From Streptomyces sp. CCM_MD2014 (GTDB taxonomy: Bacteria; Actinomycetota; Actinomycetes; Streptomycetales; Streptomycetaceae): a stretch of DNA of 64,000 nucleotides. The DNA is taken from the NCBI RefSeq assembly GCF_000772045.1, contig NZ_CP009754.1, positions 4,340,001-4,404,000 of the forward strand, given 5' to 3'. Below are positions 18,088-26,146 of the stretch, in pieces (position 1 is the stretch's first letter; every line of letters begins with the position of its first letter). Under the pieces are notes generated by a model, which did not search any database, had not been told where the DNA came from, and saw only the letters and a program-made list of their open reading frames with translations. A program made the translations under genes and the position numbers.

Positions 18088-18864
18088 TCAGCGGCCGTAG
18101 CGGCGCTCCCGCAGGGAGTAGGAGCGCAGGGCGCGCAGGAAGTCGATCTCACGGAAGTCCGGCCAGTAGGTCTCGCAGAAGTGGACCTCCGCGTAGGCGG
18201 ACTGCCAGAGCAGGAATCCGGAGAGCCGCTGTTCGCCGGAGGTGCGGATGATGAGGTCGGACTCGGACCGTGTCTTGGAGTACAGGTGCTTGGAGATGTG
18301 CTCCATGGTGAAGGTCTCGATGAACTCGTCGATGTCGCCGCCCTGGGAGCTGTGCTCGGTCAGGGCGGAACGCACGGCGTCGACGATCTCGCGTCGGCCG
18401 CCGTAGCCCACGGCGACGTCGACCTTGGTGCCGCCCTTGCGGCCCTGTGTGGCGGCGGTGGCGGTCTTGAGGCGGCTCGCGGACTCGGCGGGCAGCAGGT
18501 CCAGGGCGCCGACGGCCTCGACGGGCCAGGGGTTGCCGGGCGCGGCCAGTTGCTCGACGACCTCGGCGATGATGTCGATGAGAGGGTTCAGCTGCTCTTC
18601 GGGCCGGTGGAGGTTGTCGTCGGAGAGCATGAACAGGGTGACGTGCTCGATCTTGGCGGAGTCGCACCAGCGCAGGAAGTCCAGCACCTTGGCTCCGCCG
18701 GCCCGGTAGCCCTCGCGGGGGTCGTCGATGCCCGACATCTTGGCCCATCGGCGGTTGCCGTCGAGCATGATGCCGATGTGCTGGGGGCGTGGGCGTCCCT
18801 CCAGCTCTCTGACCAGCCGCTTCATGTAGAGCGCGTCGAGAGCGGCCCGTACCTTCGCCCGCAT
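18088..18864 (-). CDS. uppS: cis-prenyltransferase (isoprenyl transferase), short-chain Rv1086-like clade
   Basis: A 258-residue cis-prenyl diphosphate synthase. Motifs are IMLDGNRRWAK (catalytic Asp, phosphate-binding region), LFMLSDDNLHRP, VGYGGRREIVDAV, RTSGEQRLSGFLLWQSAYAE and the C-terminal DFLRALRSYSLRERRYGR. As I remember it, these segments track mycobacterial Rv1086 (a Z-farnesyl diphosphate synthase) more closely than the long-chain decaprenyl enzyme, so the product may be a short Z,E-prenyl diphosphate or an undecaprenyl precursor. Most streptomycetes have a second cis-prenyltransferase elsewhere. The start is ATG 18864. Confidence 0.9.
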   Translation of the reverse strand: MRAKVRAALDALYMKRLVRELEGRPRPQHIGIMLDGNRRWAKMSGIDDPREGYRAGGAKVLDFLRWCDSAKIEHVTLFMLSDDNLHRPEEQLNPLIDIIAEVVEQLAAPGNPWPVEAVGALDLLPAESASRLKTATAATQGRKGGTKVDVAVGYGGRREIVDAVRSALTEHSSQGGDIDEFIETFTMEHISKHLYSKTRSESDLIIRTSGEQRLSGFLLWQSAYAEVHFCETYWPDFREIDFLRALRSYSLRERRYGR

Positions 18865-19225
18865 GGTCTACCCCTTCCACCTCGTCGGTAGCGACCGGAC
18901 GGCTCCAACGGCGATGAGCCACGTGGCACCGCCCCGCGGGGGTGTGGTGCTGATGCCCTGTGGGGTGACGATATCAAGAGCAGACAGCCCCGCCCGGGCG
19001 GCGAGAGGGGTCCGGGCGCGGGCCCGCGCCGGTGACGGTGCGGCCGTCGGTGTGTTCTTCCGGGCGGTCAACTGGCCTTTTCCCTCCGGTCGTTGGTGAT
19101 CACCGGTCGGCGTGGGCGGTGGCGGGCGGGGTGTGCGGGCGACGTCGGGTGAGGAACGTCTCCGCCCGCCGGGCAGGGCCGACGGGAGCGGTGTGGCACC
19201 GCCAGGCGGTGCCCTGAACGGAACA
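18865..19225. other. Non-coding gap upstream of uppS
   Basis: About 360 bases with short chance reading frames only. It should contain the uppS promoter; I cannot point to convincing hexamers. Confidence 0.4.
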
Positions 19226-19269
19226 GAGCGCCTCCGGTCTACGTTTCCGCAGGTCGGAGGCGCTCTTTT
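19226..19269 (+). terminator. Hairpin with T-run next to tRNA-Ala
   Basis: An 11-bp perfect stem GAGCGCCTCCG/CGGAGGCGCTC with an 18-base loop is followed by TTTT on the plus strand. It also lies just past the tRNA-Ala 3' end on the minus strand and may stop that transcript. Confidence 0.65.
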
Positions 19270-19272
19270 CGG

Positions 19273-19345
19273 TGGAGCCTAGGGGAGTCGAACCCCTGAC
19301 ATCTGCCATGCAAAGACAGCGCTCTACCAACTGAGCTAAGGCCCC
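19273..19345 (-). tRNA. tRNA-Ala (anticodon TGC)
   Basis: Read on the minus strand: acceptor stem GGGGCCT/AGGCTCC, D-arm AGCTCAGTTGGTAGAGC, anticodon arm CTGTC-TTTGCAT-GGCAG giving TGC, and T-arm GGGTTCGACTCCC. The CCA end is not encoded (CCG follows the discriminator). Confidence 0.95.
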
Positions 19346-19525
19346 TCGGGCGGTGTCGCCGGTCCTGGTGTCGCGGACCGCCGGTCACCGCGGACAAGAG
19401 TACCGGGTCGCCCCCCGTATCTCACAAATGATTGGGGCTCCCGGGGAACGACCACGCTCCGTAAGATGCTCGGCGTGGTTCGCTGGAGCGAACTGCGGTT
19501 TTTGGGGAAGCGATGGGGAGACGCA

Positions 19526-20074
19526 ATGGACGCCGCACAGCAGGAAGCCACCGCCAGAGCGCGGGAACTGCAGCGGAACTGGTACGGGGAGCCGCTGGGG
19601 GCGCTCTTTCGCAGGCTTATCGACGACCTCGGTCTCAACCAGGCTCGTCTGGCGGGGGTGCTGGGGCTGTCCGCGCCGATGCTGTCGCAGCTGATGAGCG
19701 GCCAGCGGGCGAAGATCGGCAATCCGGCGGTGGTGCAGCGGGTGCAGTTGCTGCAGGAGCTGGCGGGTCAGGTCGCCGACGGCAGTGTGAGCGCGGCCGA
19801 GGCGACGGAGCGCATGGACGAGATCAAGAAGTCGCAGGGGGGCTCGGTGCTCAGCAACACCACGACGACCACGAGCAGTTCGGGTGCGCCCACGGTCAAG
19901 CGGGTGGTCCGTGAGATCCAGTCGCTGTTGCGTTCGGTGGCGGCCGCGGGGGACATCATCGATGCCGCGGACGCCCTCTCCTCCTCGCATCCCGAGCTGG
20001 CGGAGTTCCTGCGGGTGTACGGCGCGGGCCGCACCTCGGACGCGGTCGCGCACTACCAGTCCCACCAGAACTGA
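19526..20074 (+). CDS. Helix-turn-helix DNA-binding protein
   Basis: A 182-residue cytosolic protein. Residues 20-85 hold an HTH resembling the Cro/XRE fold (LNQARLAGVLGLSAPMLSQLMS, then GNPAVVQRVQLLQELA). A Ser/Thr linker (about 100-120) leads to a C-terminal helical segment (VREIQSLLRSVAAAGDIIDAADAL). ATG 19526 is used because GGGGAG sits just upstream; the longer in-frame reading (19466) lacks a site. It is 84 bases upstream of a Ser/Thr kinase gene in the same direction, so it may be a kinase partner or substrate. Target genes are unknown. Confidence 0.82.
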   Translation: MDAAQQEATARARELQRNWYGEPLGALFRRLIDDLGLNQARLAGVLGLSAPMLSQLMSGQRAKIGNPAVVQRVQLLQELAGQVADGSVSAAEATERMDEIKKSQGGSVLSNTTTTTSSSGAPTVKRVVREIQSLLRSVAAAGDIIDAADALSSSHPELAEFLRVYGAGRTSDAVAHYQSHQN

Positions 20075-20158
20075 TCCCGGAGCCCGCTCGCCGAGGGGTC
20101 GGCGGCCGGGTCCGCGGGAGTGGCGCGACAGGTCCCAGGGGAGGAGCGGCGCACAGCC

Positions 20159-21862
20159 ATGGGTGAGGTATTCGCGGGCCGGTACGAGCTGGTCGACCCG
20201 GTCGGCCGGGGCGGGGTGGGTGCCGTCTGGCGTGCCTGGGACCACCGGCGCCGGCGTTATGTGGCCGCGAAGGTGCTCCAGCAGCGGGACGCGCACTCGC
20301 TGCTGCGGTTCGTCCGCGAGCAGGCGCTGCGGATCGATCACCCGCATGTGCTCGCGCCCGCGAGCTGGGCCGCCGACGACGACCAGGTCCTGTTCACCAT
20401 GGACCTGGTCACGGGTGGTTCGCTGGTCCATCTGGTCGGGGACTACGGTCCCCTGCCGCCCGACTTCGTGTGCACGCTGCTCGACCAGCTCCTGTCGGGC
20501 CTGGCGGCGGTCCACGGGGAGGGCGTGGTGCACCGTGACATCAAGCCGGCCAACCTGCTCCTGGAAGCGACGGGGACGGGCCGTCCGCGCCTGAGGCTGT
20601 CCGACTTCGGCATCGCGATGCGGTTGGGTGAGCCCCGGCTGACGGAGACCAACCTGGTGGTGGGGACGCCGGGTTATCTCGCGCCGGAGCAGATGATGGG
20701 CGCGGAGCCGGACTTCCCGGCGGACCTGTTCGCGGTGGGTCTGGTCGCCCTGTACCTGTTGGAGGGGGCGAAGCCGGACGCCAAGGCGCTCATCCAGCAC
20801 TTCGCCGAGCACGGTACGCCGCCGGCGCCGCGGGGGATCCCCGAGCCGCTGTGGCAGGTCGTGGCAACGCTGGTGCAGCCGGATCCGGCGGCGCGGTTCC
20901 GTACCGCGACGGGGGCGCGCAAGGCGCTGGCCGCGGCGGTGGAACTGCTGCCGGAGCCGGGGCCCGACGACGAGCTGATCGAGATCTTCGACCAAGTGGG
21001 CCCGCTGCCTGCGGGGTTCGGCCCGCAGGGCCCGCTCAGGAGGGCGTCCGACCTGGACGACGCGGCGTCGGCCGGCCGGCCGACGGCCCCGGCCCTGCAC
21101 ACGGCGCCCACACCACTCCCCGGCACGCCTCCGGTCCCGGACCGTGCTCCGGCATCGTTCCCGGCTCCGGCCGGTCCGCCTCCACCCGCCGGGCCCCGGC
21201 CCCCCGCTGTCCCCGGCACTCCCACGCCTGCGGCGGGCACGGTGGACGGTACGTCGCCGCCCGGGCTCGCACCGACCGGCACACCCCCGGCCCCGGCCCC
21301 GACCGGCACGCCACCCGCCGAGGGCCGGATTCCCGCCGTGCCCGGCGCAGCCCCGCCGGGTACGGGGTCCGTGCCCGGCGGCGCACCGCCCGGCCGGGAC
21401 TGGACGCCCTCCACCCGCACCGCACCGCCTTCGCCCCTCGGCCGGGCCCGCCCCGCCGCGGACGAAGCCGGGCCGTCGGCGGCTCCCGGGGCGGAGCGAT
21501 CGGGTGCCATGTCGGAGACCGGGAGCTTCCGCCTGCCGCCTCCGCGGCCGGCCGTCAACCGGGCGCAGTCGTCGACCGGTGGCTTGTCACAACCTCCTGC
21601 GGGGGGACCGGCGTTCACGGAGTACGGGGCACCGCCCGTGCCGCCGCTTCCCGCCCAGGCCCTCGCGCCGTCCACGCCGCAGCGTGCCGACGTTCCCACC
21701 GTCCCGTACACCGCCGGGAACCCGCGGTCCGCGCCGCCCGCCCAGCACCGCGGGGCCCGGCGCCGGCGCCGTCCCGGTCCACCGGCGAAGGTGGCGCTGC
21801 CGCTGCTGATGCTCGCGCTGGCCTGCTATGCCGTGGGTTTCTGGGCGCTGACCCGTATCTGA
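20159..21862 (+). CDS. Ser/Thr protein kinase with Pro-rich linker and C-terminal membrane anchor
   Basis: A 567-residue kinase. Residues 8-265 form the kinase domain (VGRGGVGAVWRAWD, AAKVLQQ, HRDIKPANLLLE, DFGIAMR, PGYLAPEQ). Residues 290-540 are a Pro/Ala/Gly-rich disordered linker, and the last 25 residues are a single span (ALPLLMLALACYAVGFWAL) ending in a short external tail. It has no extracellular sensor, so any signal is probably intracellular or comes from partners. The start ATG 20159 gives the usual kinase beginning; GAGGAG lies about 12 bases upstream. It follows the HTH gene and is 22 bases from the convergent secreted-protein gene. Confidence 0.92.
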   Translation: MGEVFAGRYELVDPVGRGGVGAVWRAWDHRRRRYVAAKVLQQRDAHSLLRFVREQALRIDHPHVLAPASWAADDDQVLFTMDLVTGGSLVHLVGDYGPLPPDFVCTLLDQLLSGLAAVHGEGVVHRDIKPANLLLEATGTGRPRLRLSDFGIAMRLGEPRLTETNLVVGTPGYLAPEQMMGAEPDFPADLFAVGLVALYLLEGAKPDAKALIQHFAEHGTPPAPRGIPEPLWQVVATLVQPDPAARFRTATGARKALAAAVELLPEPGPDDELIEIFDQVGPLPAGFGPQGPLRRASDLDDAASAGRPTAPALHTAPTPLPGTPPVPDRAPASFPAPAGPPPPAGPRPPAVPGTPTPAAGTVDGTSPPGLAPTGTPPAPAPTGTPPAEGRIPAVPGAAPPGTGSVPGGAPPGRDWTPSTRTAPPSPLGRARPAADEAGPSAAPGAERSGAMSETGSFRLPPPRPAVNRAQSSTGGLSQPPAGGPAFTEYGAPPVPPLPAQALAPSTPQRADVPTVPYTAGNPRSAPPAQHRGARRRRRPGPPAKVALPLLMLALACYAVGFWALTRI

Positions 21863-21884
21863 GTCCGGCCCTCCGGCGTCCGGT

Positions 21885-23354
21885 TCAGGTCCTGCGCCGG
21901 GCAACCGCCGTCCACACCGCCAGGCCGAGGAGCAGCAGGCTGCCGGTTCCGATCCCGCCGACGGCGACCGCTCGCATGGTGACGTCGTCGTCCGCGGCCC
22001 CGCTTCCGTCTCCGCTTTCGGGCACGGAGACCCGGTCCTGCGGGGAGACCTCGAAGAGCCCTTTCGGCCGGGACTCCCCCGCGTACCCGGGCCCGCTCCG
22101 CGCCGTCCCCCCGAGTCGCAGGCGCAGCGTCAGTCCGAAGGGGCCCGGGCCGAAGTCGTCGGCCACCTGCGCGGCGAGGTGGACGACGATGTAGTAGTCG
22201 CCGGCGAACCGCAGCGCGCCGACGTGTCCTGCGGTGGCGTACCGGTTGGGGTAGGCCACGGGTGGCAGCGGGGCGAGGCCGACGGTGGTCCGGCGGCCGG
22301 TGTAGCCCTTGGCGGCGTCGTCGACCTCGCCGCGCACGGGGTTGTGCAGGGCCAGTCGCAGGGCGCCGGTGGCGTAGCCGGAGGCGTCCGGGGAGCCGGC
22401 GAGTTCGGCGGTGGCGTACACCTGGCGGCCCCAGTCGACGGGGACCTTGTAGTAGAGGGTCTGGCCGGGCCGGATGTCGGCGCGCCAGGCACCCTGTCCG
22501 ACGAGGACGGCGTGGGCGAATCCGCTGCCGCCCGGCCGGCGTTCCGGCTCGCCGGCGAGGGGTTCGGGGGAGGCGGAGTCCCAGGTCTCGGGGGCCTTCG
22601 TGGCGCCGGTCTGTCGCGGGCGGGGTTCGGTGGCGGCGGTGATCTCCAGGTCCCAGTCGTCCGGCGGGGAGTCCTGGGGCCGGGTCCGCTCGACGCTCAC
22701 GTAGTAGGTGCCGGGGTCCTGGCACCGGTTGGCGCCGGTGTCGATCTCGCGCATGCCCCAGGCGGTGACCGGACGGGGGCTGTGGGCGGCGCCGAACGTC
22801 GCGCTGTGCACGGAGCAGGAGCCGCCGTCGGCGTCCTGCACGGAGACCCGGATGCCGTCGACGGCGGTGACCTCTGTGTCGGAGCCGGGTACGGCGGTCA
22901 CGGAGACGTAGGCGTCCGAGGCGGCGTCGAGTTCGAGGCGGTAGTAGAGGGTGGCGTTCCTCGGCAGGGAGCTGCGGTAGGCAGAGCCGGCCGTCAGCGT
23001 TTCGGCGCCCGTGACGGTGCTCGCGCCCGCGATCCGCACGGCGTCGTCGGCGAAGTCGTACCCGGCGCCCGCATCGGCCGAACCGGCGGCACGGGTGCCG
23101 GCCGAGCCCGCGCCACGGGCGGCCGCGCCGGACGCACGCGCACCGGCCCGGCCGGCCGCATGCGCACCCGTCGAGCCGGCCGCACCCGTATGCGTCGAGC
23201 CGGCCGCGAGGGCCGTGGCGCCGGGCAGGGTCGCGGTGGTGGCCAGTACGGCGGCCACCACGGCCGTCCGCGCGAACACCCTCGGCAGCGCGGGGCCCGT
23301 CGGGCGGGCCCGTCCCGTTCCGGCACGCCGCCGAGCCGTACACCACCGTCCCAT
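21885..23354 (-). CDS. Secreted or surface protein with C-terminal membrane anchor, function unknown
   Basis: A 489-residue protein. An Arg-rich N-terminus and hydrophobic segment (about 28-50, ending LPGATALAAG) make a Sec-type signal. Residues 50-100 are an Ala/Gly/Arg low-complexity stretch (AAGRAGARASGAAARG). The external part (100-455) has two similar beta-rich modules with LYYRLELDAASDAYVSV and LYYKVPVDWGRQVYATAEL, which resemble pre-peptidase C-terminal/galactose-binding-like folds. One span (about 462-483) is followed by ARRRT. No LPXTG/LAXTG motif precedes the anchor. It is probably a wall-exposed protein; the type and ligand are not recognisable. Confidence 0.75.
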   Translation of the reverse strand: MGRWCTARRRAGTGRARPTGPALPRVFARTAVVAAVLATTATLPGATALAAGSTHTGAAGSTGAHAAGRAGARASGAAARGAGSAGTRAAGSADAGAGYDFADDAVRIAGASTVTGAETLTAGSAYRSSLPRNATLYYRLELDAASDAYVSVTAVPGSDTEVTAVDGIRVSVQDADGGSCSVHSATFGAAHSPRPVTAWGMREIDTGANRCQDPGTYYVSVERTRPQDSPPDDWDLEITAATEPRPRQTGATKAPETWDSASPEPLAGEPERRPGGSGFAHAVLVGQGAWRADIRPGQTLYYKVPVDWGRQVYATAELAGSPDASGYATGALRLALHNPVRGEVDDAAKGYTGRRTTVGLAPLPPVAYPNRYATAGHVGALRFAGDYYIVVHLAAQVADDFGPGPFGLTLRLRLGGTARSGPGYAGESRPKGLFEVSPQDRVSVPESGDGSGAADDDVTMRAVAVGGIGTGSLLLLGLAVWTAVARRRT

Positions 23355-23429
23355 GACCCGCCACCCCTCGCGTCCACCGGCTCAGTCGCTCCGTCGCCGC
23401 CCGCCCCGGGCGGATCTGCCCCCTCAGGG

Positions 23430-23463
23430 CAACACAAAACCCCGACCGTTTGACGGCCGGGGT
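23430..23463 (-). terminator. Minus-strand terminator after the DLW-39 gene
   Basis: On the minus strand a 10-bp stem with one mismatch (ACCCCGGCCG ... CGGTCGGGGT, loop TCAAA) runs into GGGGTTTTGTGTTG, a U-rich end. It lies 28 bases past the DLW-39 stop. Confidence 0.75.
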
Positions 23464-23490
23464 CTGCTCAGGACCGGATGTCGGTCGTAC

Positions 23491-23619
23491 TCACGAACCC
23501 GTGGGCACGGAGTCAGTCGCCTCCGTCCACAGATCCTGCTCGGCGCGATCCGCCTGGATCTGGCGGTACACGAGGAGCCCGCCGATGGCGGCCAGTGCGA
23601 CCAGGAGAAGCTTCTTCAC
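23491..23619 (-). CDS. DLW-39 family small membrane protein
   Basis: A 42-residue protein starting at GTG 23619: a short basic start (KK), one membrane span (about 4-18), then QIQADRAEQDLWTEATD with the family's DLW motif. NCBI names such peptides the DLW-39 family; they are actinobacterial and of unknown role. GAAAGACGAGG upstream can act as ribosome site. It was kept because of the motif, the start signal and the terminator that follows. Confidence 0.82.
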   Translation of the reverse strand: MKKLLLVALAAIGGLLVYRQIQADRAEQDLWTEATDSVPTGS

Positions 23620-23957
23620 CGCGCGACCTCGTCTTTCCTTGACGTAGGGGACCTCTGGCGCCCGACTATACACACCGGCCGATACCGATCGGTGACCTGC
23701 GCCGGTGGTCAACTGCCCGTCGCCGGACCCCGATAGAAGTGGACGAAACTGTTCCGACCGGAGGGTGATCACACCCTCACCCGCCGTGGCTTTTGTCCGG
23801 CTCTATCCTTCTTGCGCACCTTTTCCAGCACCTTACGACTAAACGGGTGGTGTTCATCTGAACATCGACGCGCCACGGGCCTGGGTCCACCACTTCGCGG
23901 CCCTCATACACATCATGAGGAAAGTACGCAAATCGCCCAACCCGAAAGTGAGGGGCC
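23620..23957. other. Divergent promoter gap, DLW-39 and small secreted protein
   Basis: A 338-base gap with no gene. A TATCCT hexamer near 23803 (plus strand) looks like a -10 for the small secreted protein. I see no further structure. Confidence 0.4.
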
Positions 23958-24332
23958 ATGGCCCGGAACAAGGTCCTGACGCTGTGGACCAGCATCGTCA
24001 CCGCCTTCCTCGCGCTGTGCACGGCGCTCGGACTCATCACGACGACGGCCGCGGCGGCCGTACCGCAGACCGGATCGCACAGCAACACCGAGAGCGCCAC
24101 CCCCGAGGCGGCACCCGCGGCCACCGTCCACCTGCCCCGGACCCGGACCGGTTCCCTGCCCCCCACGATGAAGCAGCGCATCCGTGCCGAGGCGCACGGC
24201 GCGGCACCCAGCTGCCGCCACCACCCGCTCGCCGGCGCATCCGCCGCGGCCACCACCTCGGCCATCGGCCTTCCGTGCGACGGCACCGCCGCCGAGCCCC
24301 CGGCCCAGCACACCATCCCGCTCCAACGCTGA
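23958..24332 (+). CDS. Small secreted protein (DUF6344-like)
   Basis: A 124-residue protein starting MARNKVLTLWTSIVTAFLALC. Residues 8-34 form a signal peptide or anchor ending TTTAAAAA. The rest is Pro/Ala/Thr-rich with LPPTMKQRIRAEAHG and two Cys near the C-terminus (PSCRHH, LPCDG) that could pair. I recall similar streptomycete proteins as DUF6344, but this is from memory. Function unknown. GTGAGGGGCC precedes the ATG, and a hairpin terminator follows at 24397-24428. Confidence 0.7.
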   Translation: MARNKVLTLWTSIVTAFLALCTALGLITTTAAAAVPQTGSHSNTESATPEAAPAATVHLPRTRTGSLPPTMKQRIRAEAHGAAPSCRHHPLAGASAAATTSAIGLPCDGTAAEPPAQHTIPLQR

Positions 24333-24396
24333 GCGGACCGCACCACCCCCGACCCCGACGCAACGGCGATCTGCGTACCGCAGCACACGCGAGAAA

Positions 24397-24428
24397 CGGC
24401 CCGGCGGCTCGACAGAGCGGCCGGGCCG
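24397..24428 (+). terminator. Hairpin terminator after the small secreted protein gene
   Basis: A 14-bp stem with one mismatch (CGGCCCGGCGGCTC paired with GAGCGGCCGGGCCG) and a 4-base loop lies 64 bases past the stop. Confidence 0.65.
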
Positions 24429-24512
24429 CCGCCGTGTGTACGCGCAGAGCGGGCGGGACCCCGCACATACCGGCCGTCCTGGCCCGGTCCCCGCCTGACC
24501 GGACCCCACTCT

Positions 24513-24526
24513 TCAAGACCTCTTGA
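24513..24526. promoter_or_regulatory. Probable GntR operator and leaderless promoter
   Basis: A 6-bp inverted repeat TCAAGA-CC-TCTTGA lies 19 bases before the gntR start, the typical size of a GntR-family operator. TAGCCT at 24535-24540 ends 5 bases before GTG 24546, and the nearest purine-rich GAGGAG is too far away (15 bases) for a normal ribosome site. This suggests a leaderless, self-regulated transcript. Confidence 0.55.
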
Positions 24527-24545
24527 GGAGTTGTAGCCTGCGTCC

Positions 24546-25334
24546 GTGCCCAAGGCGTACGAAGTGATCGCCGACGATCTCCGCCGCTCAATCCGGTCGG
24601 GCGAGCGCGAGCCCGGCGACCGGCTGCCCTCGGAGGCGGACCTCGCCCTCCGCTACCGGCGCAGCGTGCCCACCGTGCAGAACGCGCTCCGGCTGCTGCG
24701 CGACGAGGGCCTGATCGACAGGCGGCACGGACTCGGCACCTTCGTGCGGCGCCCCCGGACCCCTGCGGTGCGCGACAACCTCCGGCACCAGTGGGAGAAG
24801 GACCGGGCCCGCCGGCCGCTCGCCACGCGGGCCGAGACGGGCGCCACGGAGCACGACACGGGCCTGCGCCCCGACGACCTCGTCTTCCACGCGGAGTACC
24901 GCGAGCGGGAGGCGTCCGGGGAGCTGGCCGACGTCTTCGGCGTCCCCGAGGGCACCGTGCTCCTCCGGCGCACCTTCCGCACCCGCTACTCGGCCGAGCC
25001 CGCCCCCTTCAGCCTGGTGACCTCCTACCTCGTCCGCGACGTGATCGCGGCCAACCCCGACCTCCTGGACGAGGCCAAGGAGCCCTGGCCGGGCGGCACC
25101 CAGCACCAGCTCCACACGGTGGGGATCGAACTGGACCGCGTGGAGGAGCGTTTCACCGCGCGCCCGCCGACGCCGGAGGAGGCCGAGGCACTGGACCTGC
25201 CGCCGGGCACGTCGGTGATCCTGCTCCGCAAGACCTCGTACGACACCGAGGGCCGGGTGGTGGAGGTCTCCTTCGTCACGCTGCCCGGCGACCGCACCGA
25301 ACTGCGCTTCACGACCCGTCTGGAAAGGTGGTGA
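24546..25334 (+). CDS. GntR-family transcriptional regulator (HutC/UTRA type)
   Basis: A 262-residue regulator. Residues 1-68 form the winged HTH (YEVIADDLRRSIRSGE, PSEADLALRYRRSVPTVQNAL, GLGTFV). Residues 95-255 form a UTRA ligand-binding domain (VFGVPEGTVLLRRTF, DLPPGTSVILLRKTSYD, VSFVTLPGDRTEL). UTRA domains bind small ligands such as sugars or sugar phosphates. The stop overlaps the glycosyltransferase start (GTGA), so the regulator and enzyme are co-translated; the regulator may control the pair through the palindrome upstream. Confidence 0.92.
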   Translation: MPKAYEVIADDLRRSIRSGEREPGDRLPSEADLALRYRRSVPTVQNALRLLRDEGLIDRRHGLGTFVRRPRTPAVRDNLRHQWEKDRARRPLATRAETGATEHDTGLRPDDLVFHAEYREREASGELADVFGVPEGTVLLRRTFRTRYSAEPAPFSLVTSYLVRDVIAANPDLLDEAKEPWPGGTQHQLHTVGIELDRVEERFTARPPTPEEAEALDLPPGTSVILLRKTSYDTEGRVVEVSFVTLPGDRTELRFTTRLERW

Positions 25335-26113
25335 GTGCCGCCGTGAACCGGCGCATCGTCATCGTCACGGCCGTCCACGGCCCCTCCGCCCCCTTCCTGC
25401 CCGAGGCCCACGCCTCCCTGTGCGCCCAGGAGCTGCCCGACGGCTGGGAATGGCGCTGGGTGATCCGGGAGGACGGCCGTACGCAGGACGTCCGGCCGTA
25501 CGTGCCCGACGATCCGCGGGTCGTCTTCCACCAGGGGCGCCCCGACCGTCAGGGCGGTCCCGGGGTGGCGCGCACGATGGCCCTGGCCCACGCGGACGGC
25601 GCCTACGTGAAGGTGCTGGACGCCGACGACCGGCTGGCCCCCGGCGTCCTGGCGCGCGACCTGGCCGCCCTGGAGGCCGACCCGTCGATCGGGTGGGCGA
25701 CCTCGCGGGTCCTGGACCTCCTGCCGGACGGTTCGACGGCCGGTTTCCCCGGCGACCCGGCGCACGGGCCGATCGAGCGCGGGGAGGTCCTCGACTTCTG
25801 GAAGGCGAACGGCTTCCGCGCGCAGGTCCACCCGGCGACCCTCCTGGTGCGGCGCGAGCTGCTGCTCGCCCTCGGCGGCTGGATGGCCCTGCCCGCGTCC
25901 GAGGACACCGGCCTGCTGCTGGCGCTCAATTCCGTGAGCCGGGGGTGGTTCTCGCAAGAGGTGGGCCTGCTGTACCGCAAGTGGGAGGGCCAGGAGACCG
26001 GCCAGGCGTCCCACGTGGAACCCGCCGAACGCGATGCCCGGATGGCGGTGGTGGAGGCCAGGGCTCGGGCTCTGGCGTCCTTCGCGTGGCGGCTGCCGGA
26101 GGGCGGGCGGTAG
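25331..26113 (+). CDS. GT-A fold glycosyltransferase, family 2-like
   Basis: A 260-residue cytosolic enzyme. Features of a family 2 glycosyltransferase are IVIVTAVHGP, VIREDGR, GPGVARTMALAHADG, the metal/nucleotide-binding VLDADDRL (DXD) and a later acidic ALPASEDTGLLLAL. Sugar donor and acceptor are unknown. GTG 25331 overlaps the gntR stop by 4 bases; GTG 25343 is an alternative start. The gene is convergent with an FkbM methyltransferase, a pairing seen in loci that glycosylate and O-methylate small molecules or surface glycans. Confidence 0.85.
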   Translation: MSAAVNRRIVIVTAVHGPSAPFLPEAHASLCAQELPDGWEWRWVIREDGRTQDVRPYVPDDPRVVFHQGRPDRQGGPGVARTMALAHADGAYVKVLDADDRLAPGVLARDLAALEADPSIGWATSRVLDLLPDGSTAGFPGDPAHGPIERGEVLDFWKANGFRAQVHPATLLVRRELLLALGGWMALPASEDTGLLLALNSVSRGWFSQEVGLLYRKWEGQETGQASHVEPAERDARMAVVEARARALASFAWRLPEGGR

Positions 26114-26146
26114 AGCGGACTGCGCGGCGGCCGGGACGGGCGCCGT

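Noticed and set aside
25996-26010. parS-like TCCCACGTGGAACC in the glycosyltransferase gene
   Set aside because: Three mismatches to the 14-bp consensus; likely chance given the high GC content.
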